64,000 nucleotides of DNA from Dyadobacter soli (lineage in GTDB: Bacteria > Bacteroidota > Bacteroidia > Cytophagales > Spirosomataceae). The notes under the pieces are model-generated. The model had not been told where the DNA came from. It did no database searches and saw only the letters and a program-made list of their open reading frames with translations. The stretch is taken from NCBI RefSeq assembly GCF_900101885.1, contig NZ_FNAN01000015.1:62001-126000 (forward strand), read 5' to 3'. Of this stretch, positions 1 through 8,675 are shown one piece after another. Each line of letters opens with the position of its first letter. Position 1 is the first letter of the stretch. The position numbers and the translations under genes were made by a program.

Positions 1-1
1 C

Positions 2-1009
2 ATCCCGTTGTTCTACCGCGATTTCGAAGGCGCGCAGCACCGCGAGAAAGAGTTTTCAAGCACTACCCGCGACGTTCAAAAACTGATCACCGAATTGCAG
101 ACATCGAATGTAGACGGCATCGTGATCGACCTTCGTAATAATGGCGGTGGTTCTTTGACCGAAGCTGTTTCTCTGACAGGCTTGTTCATCAACCGCGGGC
201 CGGTGGTTCAGGTAAAAGAAAGCCAGGGAGAAATCGAAGTACAGTCTGACAACGACCCTAGCATTGCCTATGACGGCCCGTTGGCTGTAATGGTAAACCG
301 TTTCAGCGCATCGGCTTCCGAAATCTTCGCAGCTGCGATCCAGGATTATAAACGCGGCCTGATCGTTGGCGAGCAGACCTACGGAAAAGGTACCGTTCAA
401 ACCCTGATCGATTTGAACCAATGGGTTCCGAAAGAGCCGGATCAGCTCGGACAAGTGAAACTGACGGTCGCGAAGTTCTACCGCATCAATGGCAGCAGCA
501 CCCAGTTGAAAGGTGTAATGCCTGATTTGGAATTGCCTACTGCATTTAAAGTAAACGAATACGGAGAAGGCTCTCAGCCAAGCGCATTGCCCTGGGACCA
601 AATCCCTTCTTCGCGTTACGAGGTGGCGAGCAATATCAATCCGAAGATCATTGAGCAGCTGCGTGACAAATACAAGCACCGCCTCAAAACCGACGAGGAG
701 CTAAAAACGCTCGTGAAAACGCTGGACGATTTCAAAGAGGCACGTGAAAACAAAATCGTATCCTTGCAGGAATCGAAACGCAAAGCAGAGCGCGAAGAAG
801 CCGAGAAAAAACGTGCCGCGATGAAGCAATTGGGCGAGGATAACGTAGACGGTGACGACGAAGAAGAAACCGACCCGAAAGCCGCCGAAGCTCCGAAGGA
901 TGTGAAGAAGAAAAAGGATATTTATCTCACAGAAACCGGCAGAATGCTCGCGGATCTGATCGTGATCTCCAAAGAGCCGAGCCTGGCGGGGACTAAGAAG
1001 AAACAATAG
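2..1009 (+). CDS. prc: Carboxy-terminal processing (tail-specific) protease, S41 family, 3' part
   Basis: This is the C-terminal part of a periplasmic tail-specific protease that degrades or trims proteins from their C-terminus. The frame is open at the left edge, so the true start, signal peptide and PDZ domain lie outside the window. The visible part has the S41 core: LRNNGGGSL near residue 45, SASASEI with the likely nucleophile Ser about residue 102, and GKGTVQ with the likely general-base Lys about 127. The 25-residue Ser-Lys spacing is the one known for E. coli Prc. It is followed by a charged Lys/Glu-rich tail typical of the C-terminal DUF3340 region. A strong terminator follows the stop codon. 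Confidence 0.93.
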   Translation: MPLFYRDFEGAQHREKEFSSTTRDVQKLITELQTSNVDGIVIDLRNNGGGSLTEAVSLTGLFINRGPVVQVKESQGEIEVQSDNDPSIAYDGPLAVMVNRFSASASEIFAAAIQDYKRGLIVGEQTYGKGTVQTLIDLNQWVPKEPDQLGQVKLTVAKFYRINGSSTQLKGVMPDLELPTAFKVNEYGEGSQPSALPWDQIPSSRYEVASNINPKIIEQLRDKYKHRLKTDEELKTLVKTLDDFKEARENKIVSLQESKRKAEREEAEKKRAAMKQLGEDNVDGDDEEETDPKAAEAPKDVKKKKDIYLTETGRMLADLIVISKEPSLAGTKKKQ

Positions 1010-1029
1010 TATTTGCAGTAACGAATGTG

Positions 1030-1065
1030 AAAAAGAGCACGGATGGTGACGTCCGTGCTCTTTTT
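1030..1065. terminator. Bidirectional rho-independent terminator
   Basis: GAGCACGGA and TCCGTGCTC form a 9-bp stem around an 8-nt loop, flanked by A5 on the left and T5 on the right. It can serve the protease gene on the plus strand and the convergent small membrane protein gene on the minus strand. Confidence 0.85.
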
Positions 1066-1068
1066 GTG

Positions 1069-1455
1069 TTAATGGATTTTGTCAAGTTTGTTATTGACCG
1101 CATTGATTTCGTTGAGGACGACGGGCAGCAGTCTTTTAGATTCACCTTTGTTGTACATTATCCTGACGAGCGAATCCAATTTTTGCAAATTATCGGACGA
1201 ATAGACAGTCGGATCTCGAAGAGTCACATCCAGGTATCGCCATTCCTGCTTTACATCCCCGAAGGTATTTTGCGCAACGTCAACCTGGCCCGTAATGCAT
1301 TCTTTCCTAAGCTTATACAGTAATTTGTTGATTGCTATAATCCGGGCTTTGTATGGACTAGGCGGCATGGTTGCTTTCCGAAGCAACATCCAAATAGTGG
1401 CAAGGGCGAGTACTACAATGCAGGCTATGCCAGCCGATACGCTTTTGAATGCCAT
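1069..1455 (-). CDS. Small single-pass membrane protein, unknown function
   Basis: A 128-residue protein with an uncleaved N-terminal hydrophobic segment (about residues 7-25), a short basic stretch, and then a soluble, mostly helical part rich in Lys, Leu and Asn. I recognise no family. The start is the only upstream ATG, and the 3' end runs into the bidirectional terminator shared with the protease gene. It stands alone, with no operon partner on its strand. Confidence that it is a real gene rests on length, the clean membrane anchor and the terminator. Confidence 0.6.
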   Translation of the reverse strand: MAFKSVSAGIACIVVLALATIWMLLRKATMPPSPYKARIIAINKLLYKLRKECITGQVDVAQNTFGDVKQEWRYLDVTLRDPTVYSSDNLQKLDSLVRIMYNKGESKRLLPVVLNEINAVNNKLDKIH

Positions 1456-1549
1456 GAGTGTGTGGGAATAAGGGTTGGATAGCAGTCTCTTTTAATGTCG
1501 CGTTCATTTATTCGATGGCGAACACGAATGATTAATCGGTGATAGGCAT

Positions 1550-1798
1550 TTACACGGTTTGGTTTTTGCGCAAGTCTCTTGTAATGATGTAGTTGTCGTA
1601 AAATGTTTTCATTTCAAATTGGTCGCGGAAGCCTAAGTGCCTGGCGATTTTACCCGCGACCTCTTTTGAAATACGGGTCTTGCCATTTTCCAGCTTACTG
1701 ACGGACTGCTGGCGAATTTGTAACAGCTGCGCGATCTCCGATTGTTTTACACCTTTCATCATGCGTACAGCCCTGATCATCTTGTAGAAATCTCTCAT
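1550..1798 (-). CDS. XRE-family helix-turn-helix regulator (82 aa)
   Basis: A short Cro/CI-type DNA-binding protein that is almost entirely one HTH domain. The recognition region reads GVKQSEIAQLLQIRQQSVSKLENGKTRI-type (given in part): SEIAQLL is helix 2 and QQSVSKLENG is helix 3. The frame stays open further upstream, but that extension crosses the intergenic palindromes and has no HTH homology, so I start at the ATG beginning MRDFYKM. The gene is divergent from a lipoprotein/thioredoxin pair. Two TTGTA-type palindromes in the shared promoter region are good candidates for its operators, suggesting autoregulation and control of the pair. It has no separate sensor domain. Confidence 0.85.
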   Translation of the reverse strand: MRDFYKMIRAVRMMKGVKQSEIAQLLQIRQQSVSKLENGKTRISKEVAGKIARHLGFRDQFEMKTFYDNYIITRDLRKNQTV

Positions 1799-1861
1799 AA
1801 AACTACCAAGTGTGTGGAGGAAGGAATGCTGCAAAGTAGATGATTTATAGATGACGGTCAA

Positions 1862-1899
1862 GTTGTAAAATACAACCGACTTAGGTGTAAAGTACAACC
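1862..1899. promoter_or_regulatory. Tandem palindromes, candidate XRE operators
   Basis: GTTGTA-AAA-TACAAC (1862-1876) is a perfect palindrome. A second, imperfect copy centred at 1891 reads GGTGTA-AAG-TACAACC. The centres are 22 bp apart, about two helical turns, so two dimers could bind the same face of the DNA. The sites lie between the divergent HTH gene (start 1798) and the lipoprotein gene (start 1962). Assignment to the neighbouring regulator is inferred. Confidence 0.6.
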
Positions 1900-1961
1900 G
1901 GTTCTTTTTTTGGGTATGGTTTGAAATCATTCTATTTGCAGCGCAACAAAATGCACATGCT

Positions 1962-2915
1962 ATGAAGAATTCGCTTTTCCTCCGCTTCTGGGCAGCCGGC
2001 ATGATACTAACCGTGGTAACTACCTGTTTAGGATGTCAGGAGGAATATGACAGATCTGAGGAGACACCACTGGGGCCACTCATTGAAAAAATCGAAACGG
2101 CCTACGTTGCGGGGTGTGAAAAGGATGAAAACGGCTATTCGTTGGAAAATGAAACAGTGGCGTCGGATGAAATACAGGAAGCTGTTCGTGCAAGATTGTT
2201 AACGTATCAGAAGTCATTTGAATCCCGATACTGGGTGCCACGAAACCTTTCAGAAGGCTATCCGGTAGGGGTGATTCCTGCAATCGATGCGTGTCCTGCC
2301 GGATCGGAAAAGGTAAAAATTTTCATGGACAATCAGGATAGCGGTAATACGACGAGCTCCGGCTGGACCGGTTCCTGGTCCATTGACGGCAATGGTAATA
2401 CCGGGCACACCTTCTGTGTCGTATACGGCGGGGCGTTTAGATTTATGACATTTAACACGCCGACAGAATATCTGATGTTGAGGTTAGGGAATAACAAAAC
2501 GGCATATATGGAACCGCGTGTTTGGAATGTCTACATTGACAATGAGGATAACAACAACAAGAATGCGCTCTTGGAAGGAGATTTTAGTCCGAATGTTATC
2601 AATAAAAATGGAACGAATTTCCAGTTCTGGGCGATAGCTGGCAAGAACACGCCGGGGCCTAACCAGGATTCTCAATTTCCCGATATGGGATTTAGTTATG
2701 GAGTTTTAGGGACATTTACCTCGCCTGTTGTGGGCGGGGCTGCCGGTATGGGGACTTTAAAAACAGACGATGAAAACAACAACAATGTAAATCAGCTGTA
2801 TTCTGTCGATTGGTTTACCAATGCGGTGACCGGTGATTCGCATGTGCAGGGTTATGGGGTTGACAGAACAAATGATCCTGGCAATACAACATTCAACATC
2901 AGGAGAGCCAGATGA
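1962..2915 (+). CDS. Putative secreted lipoprotein, unknown function
   Basis: A 317-residue exported protein. An N-terminal hydrophobic segment ends in LGC at about residue 25, a plausible but non-canonical lipobox. The mature part begins acidic and then becomes rich in Gly, Asn, Thr and aromatic residues, with repeated Asn-runs (NEDNNN, DENNNN) suggesting a beta-rich extracellular protein. I recognise no family. The stop overlaps the next start by 4 bp (ATGA), so the two are translationally coupled. The divergent XRE gene and the palindromes upstream suggest controlled expression. Base composition looks more AT-rich than in the flanking operons. Confidence 0.7.
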   Translation: MKNSLFLRFWAAGMILTVVTTCLGCQEEYDRSEETPLGPLIEKIETAYVAGCEKDENGYSLENETVASDEIQEAVRARLLTYQKSFESRYWVPRNLSEGYPVGVIPAIDACPAGSEKVKIFMDNQDSGNTTSSGWTGSWSIDGNGNTGHTFCVVYGGAFRFMTFNTPTEYLMLRLGNNKTAYMEPRVWNVYIDNEDNNNKNALLEGDFSPNVINKNGTNFQFWAIAGKNTPGPNQDSQFPDMGFSYGVLGTFTSPVVGGAAGMGTLKTDDENNNNVNQLYSVDWFTNAVTGDSHVQGYGVDRTNDPGNTTFNIRRAR

Positions 2916-3934
2916 GGGTGCAATGGCTTATCAGCGGATTCGTCGCGCTGACAGGACCGTGCATTATTTGGGCTAGTTGTGGTCGTTCTGTGGATCGTCG
3001 TGTCGCAGGAGAGGCGGCGGGGCAGGTCATATACGTGGATGAAGTAGATGATTTGATTCAGAATTCACTGTACGAATATCTGTTCGCTATTTTCGACGCG
3101 AGAAGTATTGCGACTAATGAGTTGATCAACAGCAGGCTTTTGGAAATCGAAGCACGGACGCGGGGCTTAACCATCGACTCGTTACTTTCGATTGAAACGG
3201 CGAGGATCGGGAAAGTGGAAACTAAGTCAAAATATATTCGTGACAATGCATTGCACGGCGGGGTAATTGAGGAGAAAAGCCCTTTTAAGGTACATCAACC
3301 TGATAGTGAAATCGGGAAGAAAATTTTGGACAATAGCTACCGTAAATTTTTGAAGGTAAGATTTATAGAGACGCTCCGGGCAAAATATAAAACGAAGGTA
3401 CTATTAGCACGCCCGCAACCGCCGGCGATCGGATTGGATGATGTGCGGATTTATGCGAGGGGAAATGAAAATTCAAAGACCTGCATTACGATAGTATCTG
3501 ATTTTGATTGTTCTGCTTGCAGACGTGCATATCCGGAGTTTAGAAAGGTTTTCGAAAGGTATAGAGATCAGGTTCGGTTTGAAGCTGTTAACCTTTCTCA
3601 GAATGTTACATGGGCAATTTTACTCGCGGAATGTGCGGGCGAGCAGGGTAACTTCTGGAATGCATATGAGGCGCTTTACTCTGAAAATTACCATCGAACT
3701 GATAGAGACTCATTGATCAGAATCTTAGGGCTGAACAGGAACGAATGTATAGCATGTCTTGAATCAAGCCGCATGAACAGCAAGATTACCACAAGTATGG
3801 CTCAGCTACATTCGTGCGGCATAGAGGTTACGCCAACGGTACTGATTGATCGAAGAACTTATTATGGACCGCTTGAAAGTGGGGCAATTGGGCGATTTTT
3901 GGATGATTTGTTGCTACAAAAGCAAAACGACTAA
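2912..3934 (+). CDS. DsbA-like thioredoxin-fold lipoprotein with N-terminal extension
   Basis: A 340-residue envelope protein. The N-terminus has a hydrophobic segment ending in WASC (probable lipobox). Next comes a helical region of about 150 residues resembling a SurA/parvulin N-domain. From about residue 185 there is a thioredoxin fold of the DsbA/Thioredoxin_4 type. The active site is CSAC (DFDCSACRRAYPEF) and the cis-proline loop is EVTPTVLID. Further cysteines (ECAG, ECIACLES) could form extra disulfides. It probably oxidises or isomerises disulfides in a periplasmic client, and the coupled upstream lipoprotein is the obvious candidate. The gene starts within the upstream stop (ATGA). 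Confidence 0.8.
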   Translation: MRVQWLISGFVALTGPCIIWASCGRSVDRRVAGEAAGQVIYVDEVDDLIQNSLYEYLFAIFDARSIATNELINSRLLEIEARTRGLTIDSLLSIETARIGKVETKSKYIRDNALHGGVIEEKSPFKVHQPDSEIGKKILDNSYRKFLKVRFIETLRAKYKTKVLLARPQPPAIGLDDVRIYARGNENSKTCITIVSDFDCSACRRAYPEFRKVFERYRDQVRFEAVNLSQNVTWAILLAECAGEQGNFWNAYEALYSENYHRTDRDSLIRILGLNRNECIACLESSRMNSKITTSMAQLHSCGIEVTPTVLIDRRTYYGPLESGAIGRFLDDLLLQKQND

Positions 3935-3935
3935 T

Positions 3936-3968
3936 TACAACAGGAGAAAGCACCTTCCTCCTGTTGTA
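3936..3968. terminator. Stem-loop between convergent genes
   Basis: TACAACAGGAG (3936-3946) and CTCCTGTTGTA (3958-3968) form a perfect 11-bp stem with an 11-nt loop. It sits directly after the DsbA-like gene and before the end of the convergent efflux operon. There is no clear U tract, so its role as a terminator is probable, not certain. Confidence 0.55.
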
Positions 3969-3978
3969 GTAAAATCAA

Positions 3979-5424
3979 TTATTCCCAGCCACCCCCAAGC
4001 GCTCTATACAACTCCACCAATGCCAGAAACTGCTCTTTCTGCACATTGGTCAGGTTCAGCTCCTCCTGCAAAACACTGCGCTGGGCGGTGATCACCTCGA
4101 GGTAGGAGGCGTATCCGGTTAAAAAGAGGTCTTGGGAAGTAGCGACGGCTTGTTGGAGCACTTCTACCTCTTGTTTTTTCAAATCACCGATCTGGCGGGT
4201 ATTTTCAAGCTTTTTGAGGCTGGTACTCACTTCGCGGAAGCCGTTCAGGACCGATTTGTTGTATCCGTAAAGTGCTTCGAGACTTGCGGCTTCGGCGCGT
4301 TTCTGATTTGCTTTTAATGCTTTCCGGTTCACGAGCGGGGCAGTAAGGCCGCCTAGCGCGCTGTACGCGAGCGAGCCGGTTGAGAATAGGAGGTTGCTTT
4401 TGAATGCATTGAAACCAAGGAACGCGGTAATGTTTAAGGACGGCAGGAAAGCCAGTTGCGCAGCCTGTTGCTCGGAATAGTTGGCAAGCAAGTCGAGCTG
4501 GGCTTGCTGGACGTCGGGTCTTCGGCGCAGCATTTGAACAGGGACGCCGGCGCTGATGGATTGCGGCATTGCCTGTCCCATAGTGGTACCTCTTGGTATG
4601 GGCTGCGGGAAGCGGCCGGCGAGCAGGTTTACATTGTTTTCTATTTCAATGATCTTTTGCTGTGCTTCAAATTCGAGGCTGCGGGTGTTGAGCAGCTGGG
4701 CGGTAAGCTGGCGGACGCCGAGTTCGTTCGCGCGGCCGGCTTCTTTCTGGATTTTGATAGTTTCCACGGCGGATTCCTGCAATGCGATGTTTTTGCGGAT
4801 AATGTCCAGCTCGGTATCCAGCGCCATCAGTTCGTAATAGGAACGCGCGATTTCGGCGATGAGGCCGGTAATGATCGCCTGGCGACCTTTTTCACTCGCT
4901 AAAAAGCGTGTATAGGCGGCTTTTTTCTGGCTTTTGAGCTTGCCCCAAATGTCGATCTCCCAGGAGCTGCGCAGGCCGAGGAAGTAATCAGGCATGAAAG
5001 GGTCGGGGAGGCGCCTGTCGTTGTCGAGGTTCTGGGAGAAATTGGTGTCGTAGTTACCGACGCCGTCCATGGTGTAATCGCCAAACTTGCGGCCGCCGCC
5101 GGATATGTCACCTGTTACCACAGGCAGCATGGCGCCATGCGCGATCATGATATTGCTGCGTGCCATTTCAATGCGCTGAATGGCCATTTTGAGGTCGAGA
5201 TTGTTCTGCAATGCGGTGTCGATCAATGCTACCAGGTGCTGGTCGTTGAAGAAATTTTTCCATTGCAGCGAGCCGATACCCGTAGAATCGGCCTGGCCCG
5301 CAAATGTTGCCGGGGTTTTGATTTGTGCGCGTTGCTCCACGGGCTGCGTCAGCTTACACCCTGTTACAGAGATCAGGATTGCGGCGAACAGCAAGCCGGA
5401 AGCGTACTTTTTATTTCTTTTCAT
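3979..5424 (-). CDS. RND efflux outer-membrane channel lipoprotein (OprM/NodT family)
   Basis: The TolC-like channel of a tripartite efflux pump, 481 residues. The signal peptide ends in SVTGC, a lipobox. The family's two repeated helical halves are visible: FFNDQHLVALIDTALQNN with NLDLKMA near the N-terminus, and RRRPDVQQAQLDLLA in the middle. I choose the ATG of MKRNKKYASG because it directly precedes the signal peptide; the ORF extends 15 codons further upstream without homology. It is the last gene of the adaptor-pump-channel operon on the minus strand and is separated from the pump gene by about 60 bp. Confidence 0.93.
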   Translation of the reverse strand: MKRNKKYASGLLFAAILISVTGCKLTQPVEQRAQIKTPATFAGQADSTGIGSLQWKNFFNDQHLVALIDTALQNNLDLKMAIQRIEMARSNIMIAHGAMLPVVTGDISGGGRKFGDYTMDGVGNYDTNFSQNLDNDRRLPDPFMPDYFLGLRSSWEIDIWGKLKSQKKAAYTRFLASEKGRQAIITGLIAEIARSYYELMALDTELDIIRKNIALQESAVETIKIQKEAGRANELGVRQLTAQLLNTRSLEFEAQQKIIEIENNVNLLAGRFPQPIPRGTTMGQAMPQSISAGVPVQMLRRRPDVQQAQLDLLANYSEQQAAQLAFLPSLNITAFLGFNAFKSNLLFSTGSLAYSALGGLTAPLVNRKALKANQKRAEAASLEALYGYNKSVLNGFREVSTSLKKLENTRQIGDLKKQEVEVLQQAVATSQDLFLTGYASYLEVITAQRSVLQEELNLTNVQKEQFLALVELYRALGGGWE

Positions 5425-5487
5425 TAATATAAAATCTGATTTGAAAGGCCGCGCATGCCCCGCGGCCAAAACTGGATTCGAGGGGGC

Positions 5488-8400
5488 TTAGTGCAGCAAT
5501 GCTTCTTCCTCCGCAGCCACTACCGGAGGAGGCGTCTTTTTCTTTTTAGCCATACTTGCAAATACGACGTACAATCCCGGAATGATGATCACTCCGAAGA
5601 TGGTACCGATGAGCATACCGCCGGCTGCCGCCGCACCGATGGAACGGTTACCGATCGCACCGGCACCGGATGCCATTACGAGCGGGATAAGGCCCGCCAC
5701 GAATGCAAAAGAGGTCATCAAAATTGGTCGCAGACGCTCCGTGGCGCCTTCCAGCACGGCTTCGATGACAGTACGGCCTTCTTTTTGACGAATAATGGCG
5801 TATTCTACGATCAGGATCGCGTTTTTACCTAACAAGCCAATCAGCATGACGAGCGAAACCTGGGCGTAGATGTTGTTTTCCAGACCCATTAATTTCAATG
5901 CAAGGAATGCCCCGAAGACACCGGTAGGAAGCGAGAGGATTACCGGCAGCGGCAGCAGGAAGCTTTCATATTGGGCCGCCAGCAGCAGGTACACGAACAC
6001 GAGACAAATCCCGAAAATGAATATGGCCTGGTTTCCGGAAAGGATCTCCTCGCGCGTCATACCCGACCAGTCGTAGGTGTAGCCTTTCGGCAGGCTGGTG
6101 GCTGCTACGCGTTCGACCGCTTTAATAGCGTCACCGCTACTGTAACCCGGCGCGGCGTCACCATTGATCATCGCCGACGTATACATGTTATAGCGTGTCA
6201 GCAATTCGGGGCCGTATACCCTTTCAAGGTGGATAAATGTCGAGAATGGTACCATTTCGCCCCGGTTGTTTTTGACATACAATTTGAGAATGTCCTCGGG
6301 GTTTTTGCGGAAACTCGCGTCGGCTTGCACCATCACTTTGTACATCTGCCCGAAACGGATGAAGTTGGAGGCGTAATAGCTACCAATCATTGTTTGTAGG
6401 GTACCCATCGCGATATCTATCGAAACGCCTTTCTTGGCGGCAATGTCCGAATCGACGTGGATCATGTATTGCGGGAAGCTGGCGTCGAAGCTACTGAATG
6501 CAGCGGCGATCTCCGGCGTGGCGGCGAGGTCTTTGATAAACTTGTTGGTAACCTCGGCCGTCTTCTGCAAATCTTCATTACCGGAGCGATCTTGTACACG
6601 CAGCTCGAAGCCCGACGAGTTACCGAAACCAGGTACGGTTGGAGGCGGGAAGAACTGGATTTCGGCATCGGTAATGTGCTTCGTTTTGGCCTCCATTTCT
6701 TTGATAATATCCTGCACGGATGCTGTGCGCTGGTCCCAGGGTTTGAGGTTGATCATCGCCATACCGTACGAAGAACCCGCGGATTCGGTGAGCAAGCTGT
6801 AACCGGAAAGTGAAGAAACGGATTCGACCGGTTCGAGGCTTTCGGCTACTTTCTGAATTTGATCCAGAACCACTTCCGTTCTTTCAACCGTCGCACCTAC
6901 CGGCGTAGTGACGTTGACGTTAATCACGCCCTGGTCTTCCGTAGGGATAAATCCGCTTGGGAGAATGCTGTTGATGCCAAAAGTGGCCACGCAGAAGCCG
7001 ATTAGCAATGCTATGGTAATCATCCGTCGGCTTACAATGGACCCAAGCAATTTCCGGTAGCCGTTCTGCAAGCCGTCGTAGCCTTTGTTGAAGCCAGCAA
7101 AAAACCTGGTAAGCGGGTTTTTCTTCACAGGCTGCCCGTGTGTGTTTTTCAACATCAGCGCGCACAATGCGGGCGTAAGCGTAAGTGCATTGATACCCGA
7201 AATGACGATGGAAATCGCGAGGGTAATGGAGAACTGCCGGTAGAAAATCCCGACCGGCCCCGACATGAATGCAACCGGAACGAATACCGCAGACATTACC
7301 AGCGTGATCGCGATGATCGCGCCGCTCATTTCTTTCATCGATTCGATGGTCGCTTCCATGGCGTCCAAATGCTTTTCGGCCATCTTGGCGTGCACCGCCT
7401 CGACGACCACGATGGCATTATCGACCACAATACCGATCGCAAGTACCAATGCAAAAAGCGTCAGCAGGTTAATCGAGAATCCGAACATTTGCATGAATGC
7501 GAACGTACCGACCAATGCCACCGGCACCGCCAGGGCCGGGATGACTGTGGAGCGGAAGTCCTGCAAAAACAAATACACGATCAGGATTACAAGCACGAAT
7601 GCTTCGATGAGCGTGCGGATTACCTCGTGAATGGAGGCGTCGAGGAAGCGGGAAACGTCGTAGGATACGAAGTAATCCATTCCGGGAGGGAATGTGGTCG
7701 TTTTCAGCTCCGCAACTTTGTCTTTGATATTCTGAATAACTTCCTGCGCATTGGAGCCCGGCCGCTGCTTGATCATGATCGAAGCCGAAGGCCGTCCGTT
7801 CGATTTGGAAGCCATATCGTATTCCAGCGTACCGAACTCGATTTTGGCAACGTCTTTCAGTTTCAGAATCGAACCGTCGGGATTCGAGCGTAGCACGATG
7901 TTTTCGTATTGCGCCGGTTCGAACAACTTACCGGTGTATTTCAACACATATTGCAGCACATTCTTTTCGCGGCCGGAACTCACGCCGGTTTTTCCGGGCG
8001 CGGCAACCACGTTCTGGTCACGGATGGCCGTAATTACTTCGTCGGCGGAGACATTGTAGCTGTTCATGCGGTCGGGTTGCAGCCATACGCGCATGGAGTA
8101 GTCTTTGCTACCCATAATCTGCGCGCGGCCCACGCCGTCGATCCGTTTCAGCTCTTTGAGGATATTGATATCGGCAAAGTTGTATACAAAATCCTCGCCG
8201 ACGGTGGTGTCCGAGCTCATGATATCGAGGTACATGAGCATACTGTTCACCTCTTTTTCGGTGGTTACACCGGCTTTGATAACCTCTTCGGGAAGTTCGT
8301 CGATAACGGTCTGAACGCGGTTTTGCACGTTCACCGCCGCGAGGTCCGGGTCGACGCCCACATTGAAGGAAATATTGATCGTCGTTACACCATCATTCCC

Positions 8401-8646
8401 GGAAACGCTTGTCATATAAGTCATACCGGGTACCCCGTTAATCGCTTTTTCAAGCGGCACGGCCACGGCGTCGACGCACACTTCGGCGTTCGCGCCCGTG
8501 TAGGTAGCCGTTACAACCACCGAGGGCGGAACAATGTCGGGGAATTGGGAAACGGGTAGTTCCAGCACTGCCAGAACACCGAGCAGGGTAATAAATATGG
8601 AGATGACCAGCGATAAAACCGGTCGCTCAATGAATTTTTGAAACAT
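5488..8646 (-). CDS. RND multidrug efflux pump, HAE1 family (AcrB/MexB-like)
   Basis: The inner-membrane proton antiporter of the tripartite pump, 1052 residues, full family length. It begins MFQKFIERPVLS, the standard HAE1 start. Twelve membrane segments and two large periplasmic loops are recognisable, as is the VSFNVGVDPDLA porter motif. The transmembrane-4 relay reads VVDNAIVVVE, where AcrB has two adjacent Asp (407/408); the second is Asn here. Transmembrane 10 has GLLGKNAILIVE with the conserved Lys. HAE1 pumps export hydrophobic drugs, dyes, bile salts or fatty acids; the substrate cannot be read from sequence. It lies between the adaptor and channel genes. Confidence 0.95.
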   Translation of the reverse strand: MFQKFIERPVLSLVISIFITLLGVLAVLELPVSQFPDIVPPSVVVTATYTGANAEVCVDAVAVPLEKAINGVPGMTYMTSVSGNDGVTTINISFNVGVDPDLAAVNVQNRVQTVIDELPEEVIKAGVTTEKEVNSMLMYLDIMSSDTTVGEDFVYNFADINILKELKRIDGVGRAQIMGSKDYSMRVWLQPDRMNSYNVSADEVITAIRDQNVVAAPGKTGVSSGREKNVLQYVLKYTGKLFEPAQYENIVLRSNPDGSILKLKDVAKIEFGTLEYDMASKSNGRPSASIMIKQRPGSNAQEVIQNIKDKVAELKTTTFPPGMDYFVSYDVSRFLDASIHEVIRTLIEAFVLVILIVYLFLQDFRSTVIPALAVPVALVGTFAFMQMFGFSINLLTLFALVLAIGIVVDNAIVVVEAVHAKMAEKHLDAMEATIESMKEMSGAIIAITLVMSAVFVPVAFMSGPVGIFYRQFSITLAISIVISGINALTLTPALCALMLKNTHGQPVKKNPLTRFFAGFNKGYDGLQNGYRKLLGSIVSRRMITIALLIGFCVATFGINSILPSGFIPTEDQGVINVNVTTPVGATVERTEVVLDQIQKVAESLEPVESVSSLSGYSLLTESAGSSYGMAMINLKPWDQRTASVQDIIKEMEAKTKHITDAEIQFFPPPTVPGFGNSSGFELRVQDRSGNEDLQKTAEVTNKFIKDLAATPEIAAAFSSFDASFPQYMIHVDSDIAAKKGVSIDIAMGTLQTMIGSYYASNFIRFGQMYKVMVQADASFRKNPEDILKLYVKNNRGEMVPFSTFIHLERVYGPELLTRYNMYTSAMINGDAAPGYSSGDAIKAVERVAATSLPKGYTYDWSGMTREEILSGNQAIFIFGICLVFVYLLLAAQYESFLLPLPVILSLPTGVFGAFLALKLMGLENNIYAQVSLVMLIGLLGKNAILIVEYAIIRQKEGRTVIEAVLEGATERLRPILMTSFAFVAGLIPLVMASGAGAIGNRSIGAAAAGGMLIGTIFGVIIIPGLYVVFASMAKKKKTPPPVVAAEEEALLH

Positions 8647-8675
8647 GATCTACAATTCAGGTGATAAAAGGAATG

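Noticed and set aside
1799..2002. N-terminal extension of the XRE regulator to 150 residues
   Set aside because: The added part covers the operator palindromes and the divergent promoter and has no homology.
7138..7893. 251-codon plus-strand ORF opposite the RND pump
   Set aside because: It is antisense to a strongly conserved gene, has His/Arg/Asp-rich composition and no domain; a shadow of the pump's codon bias.
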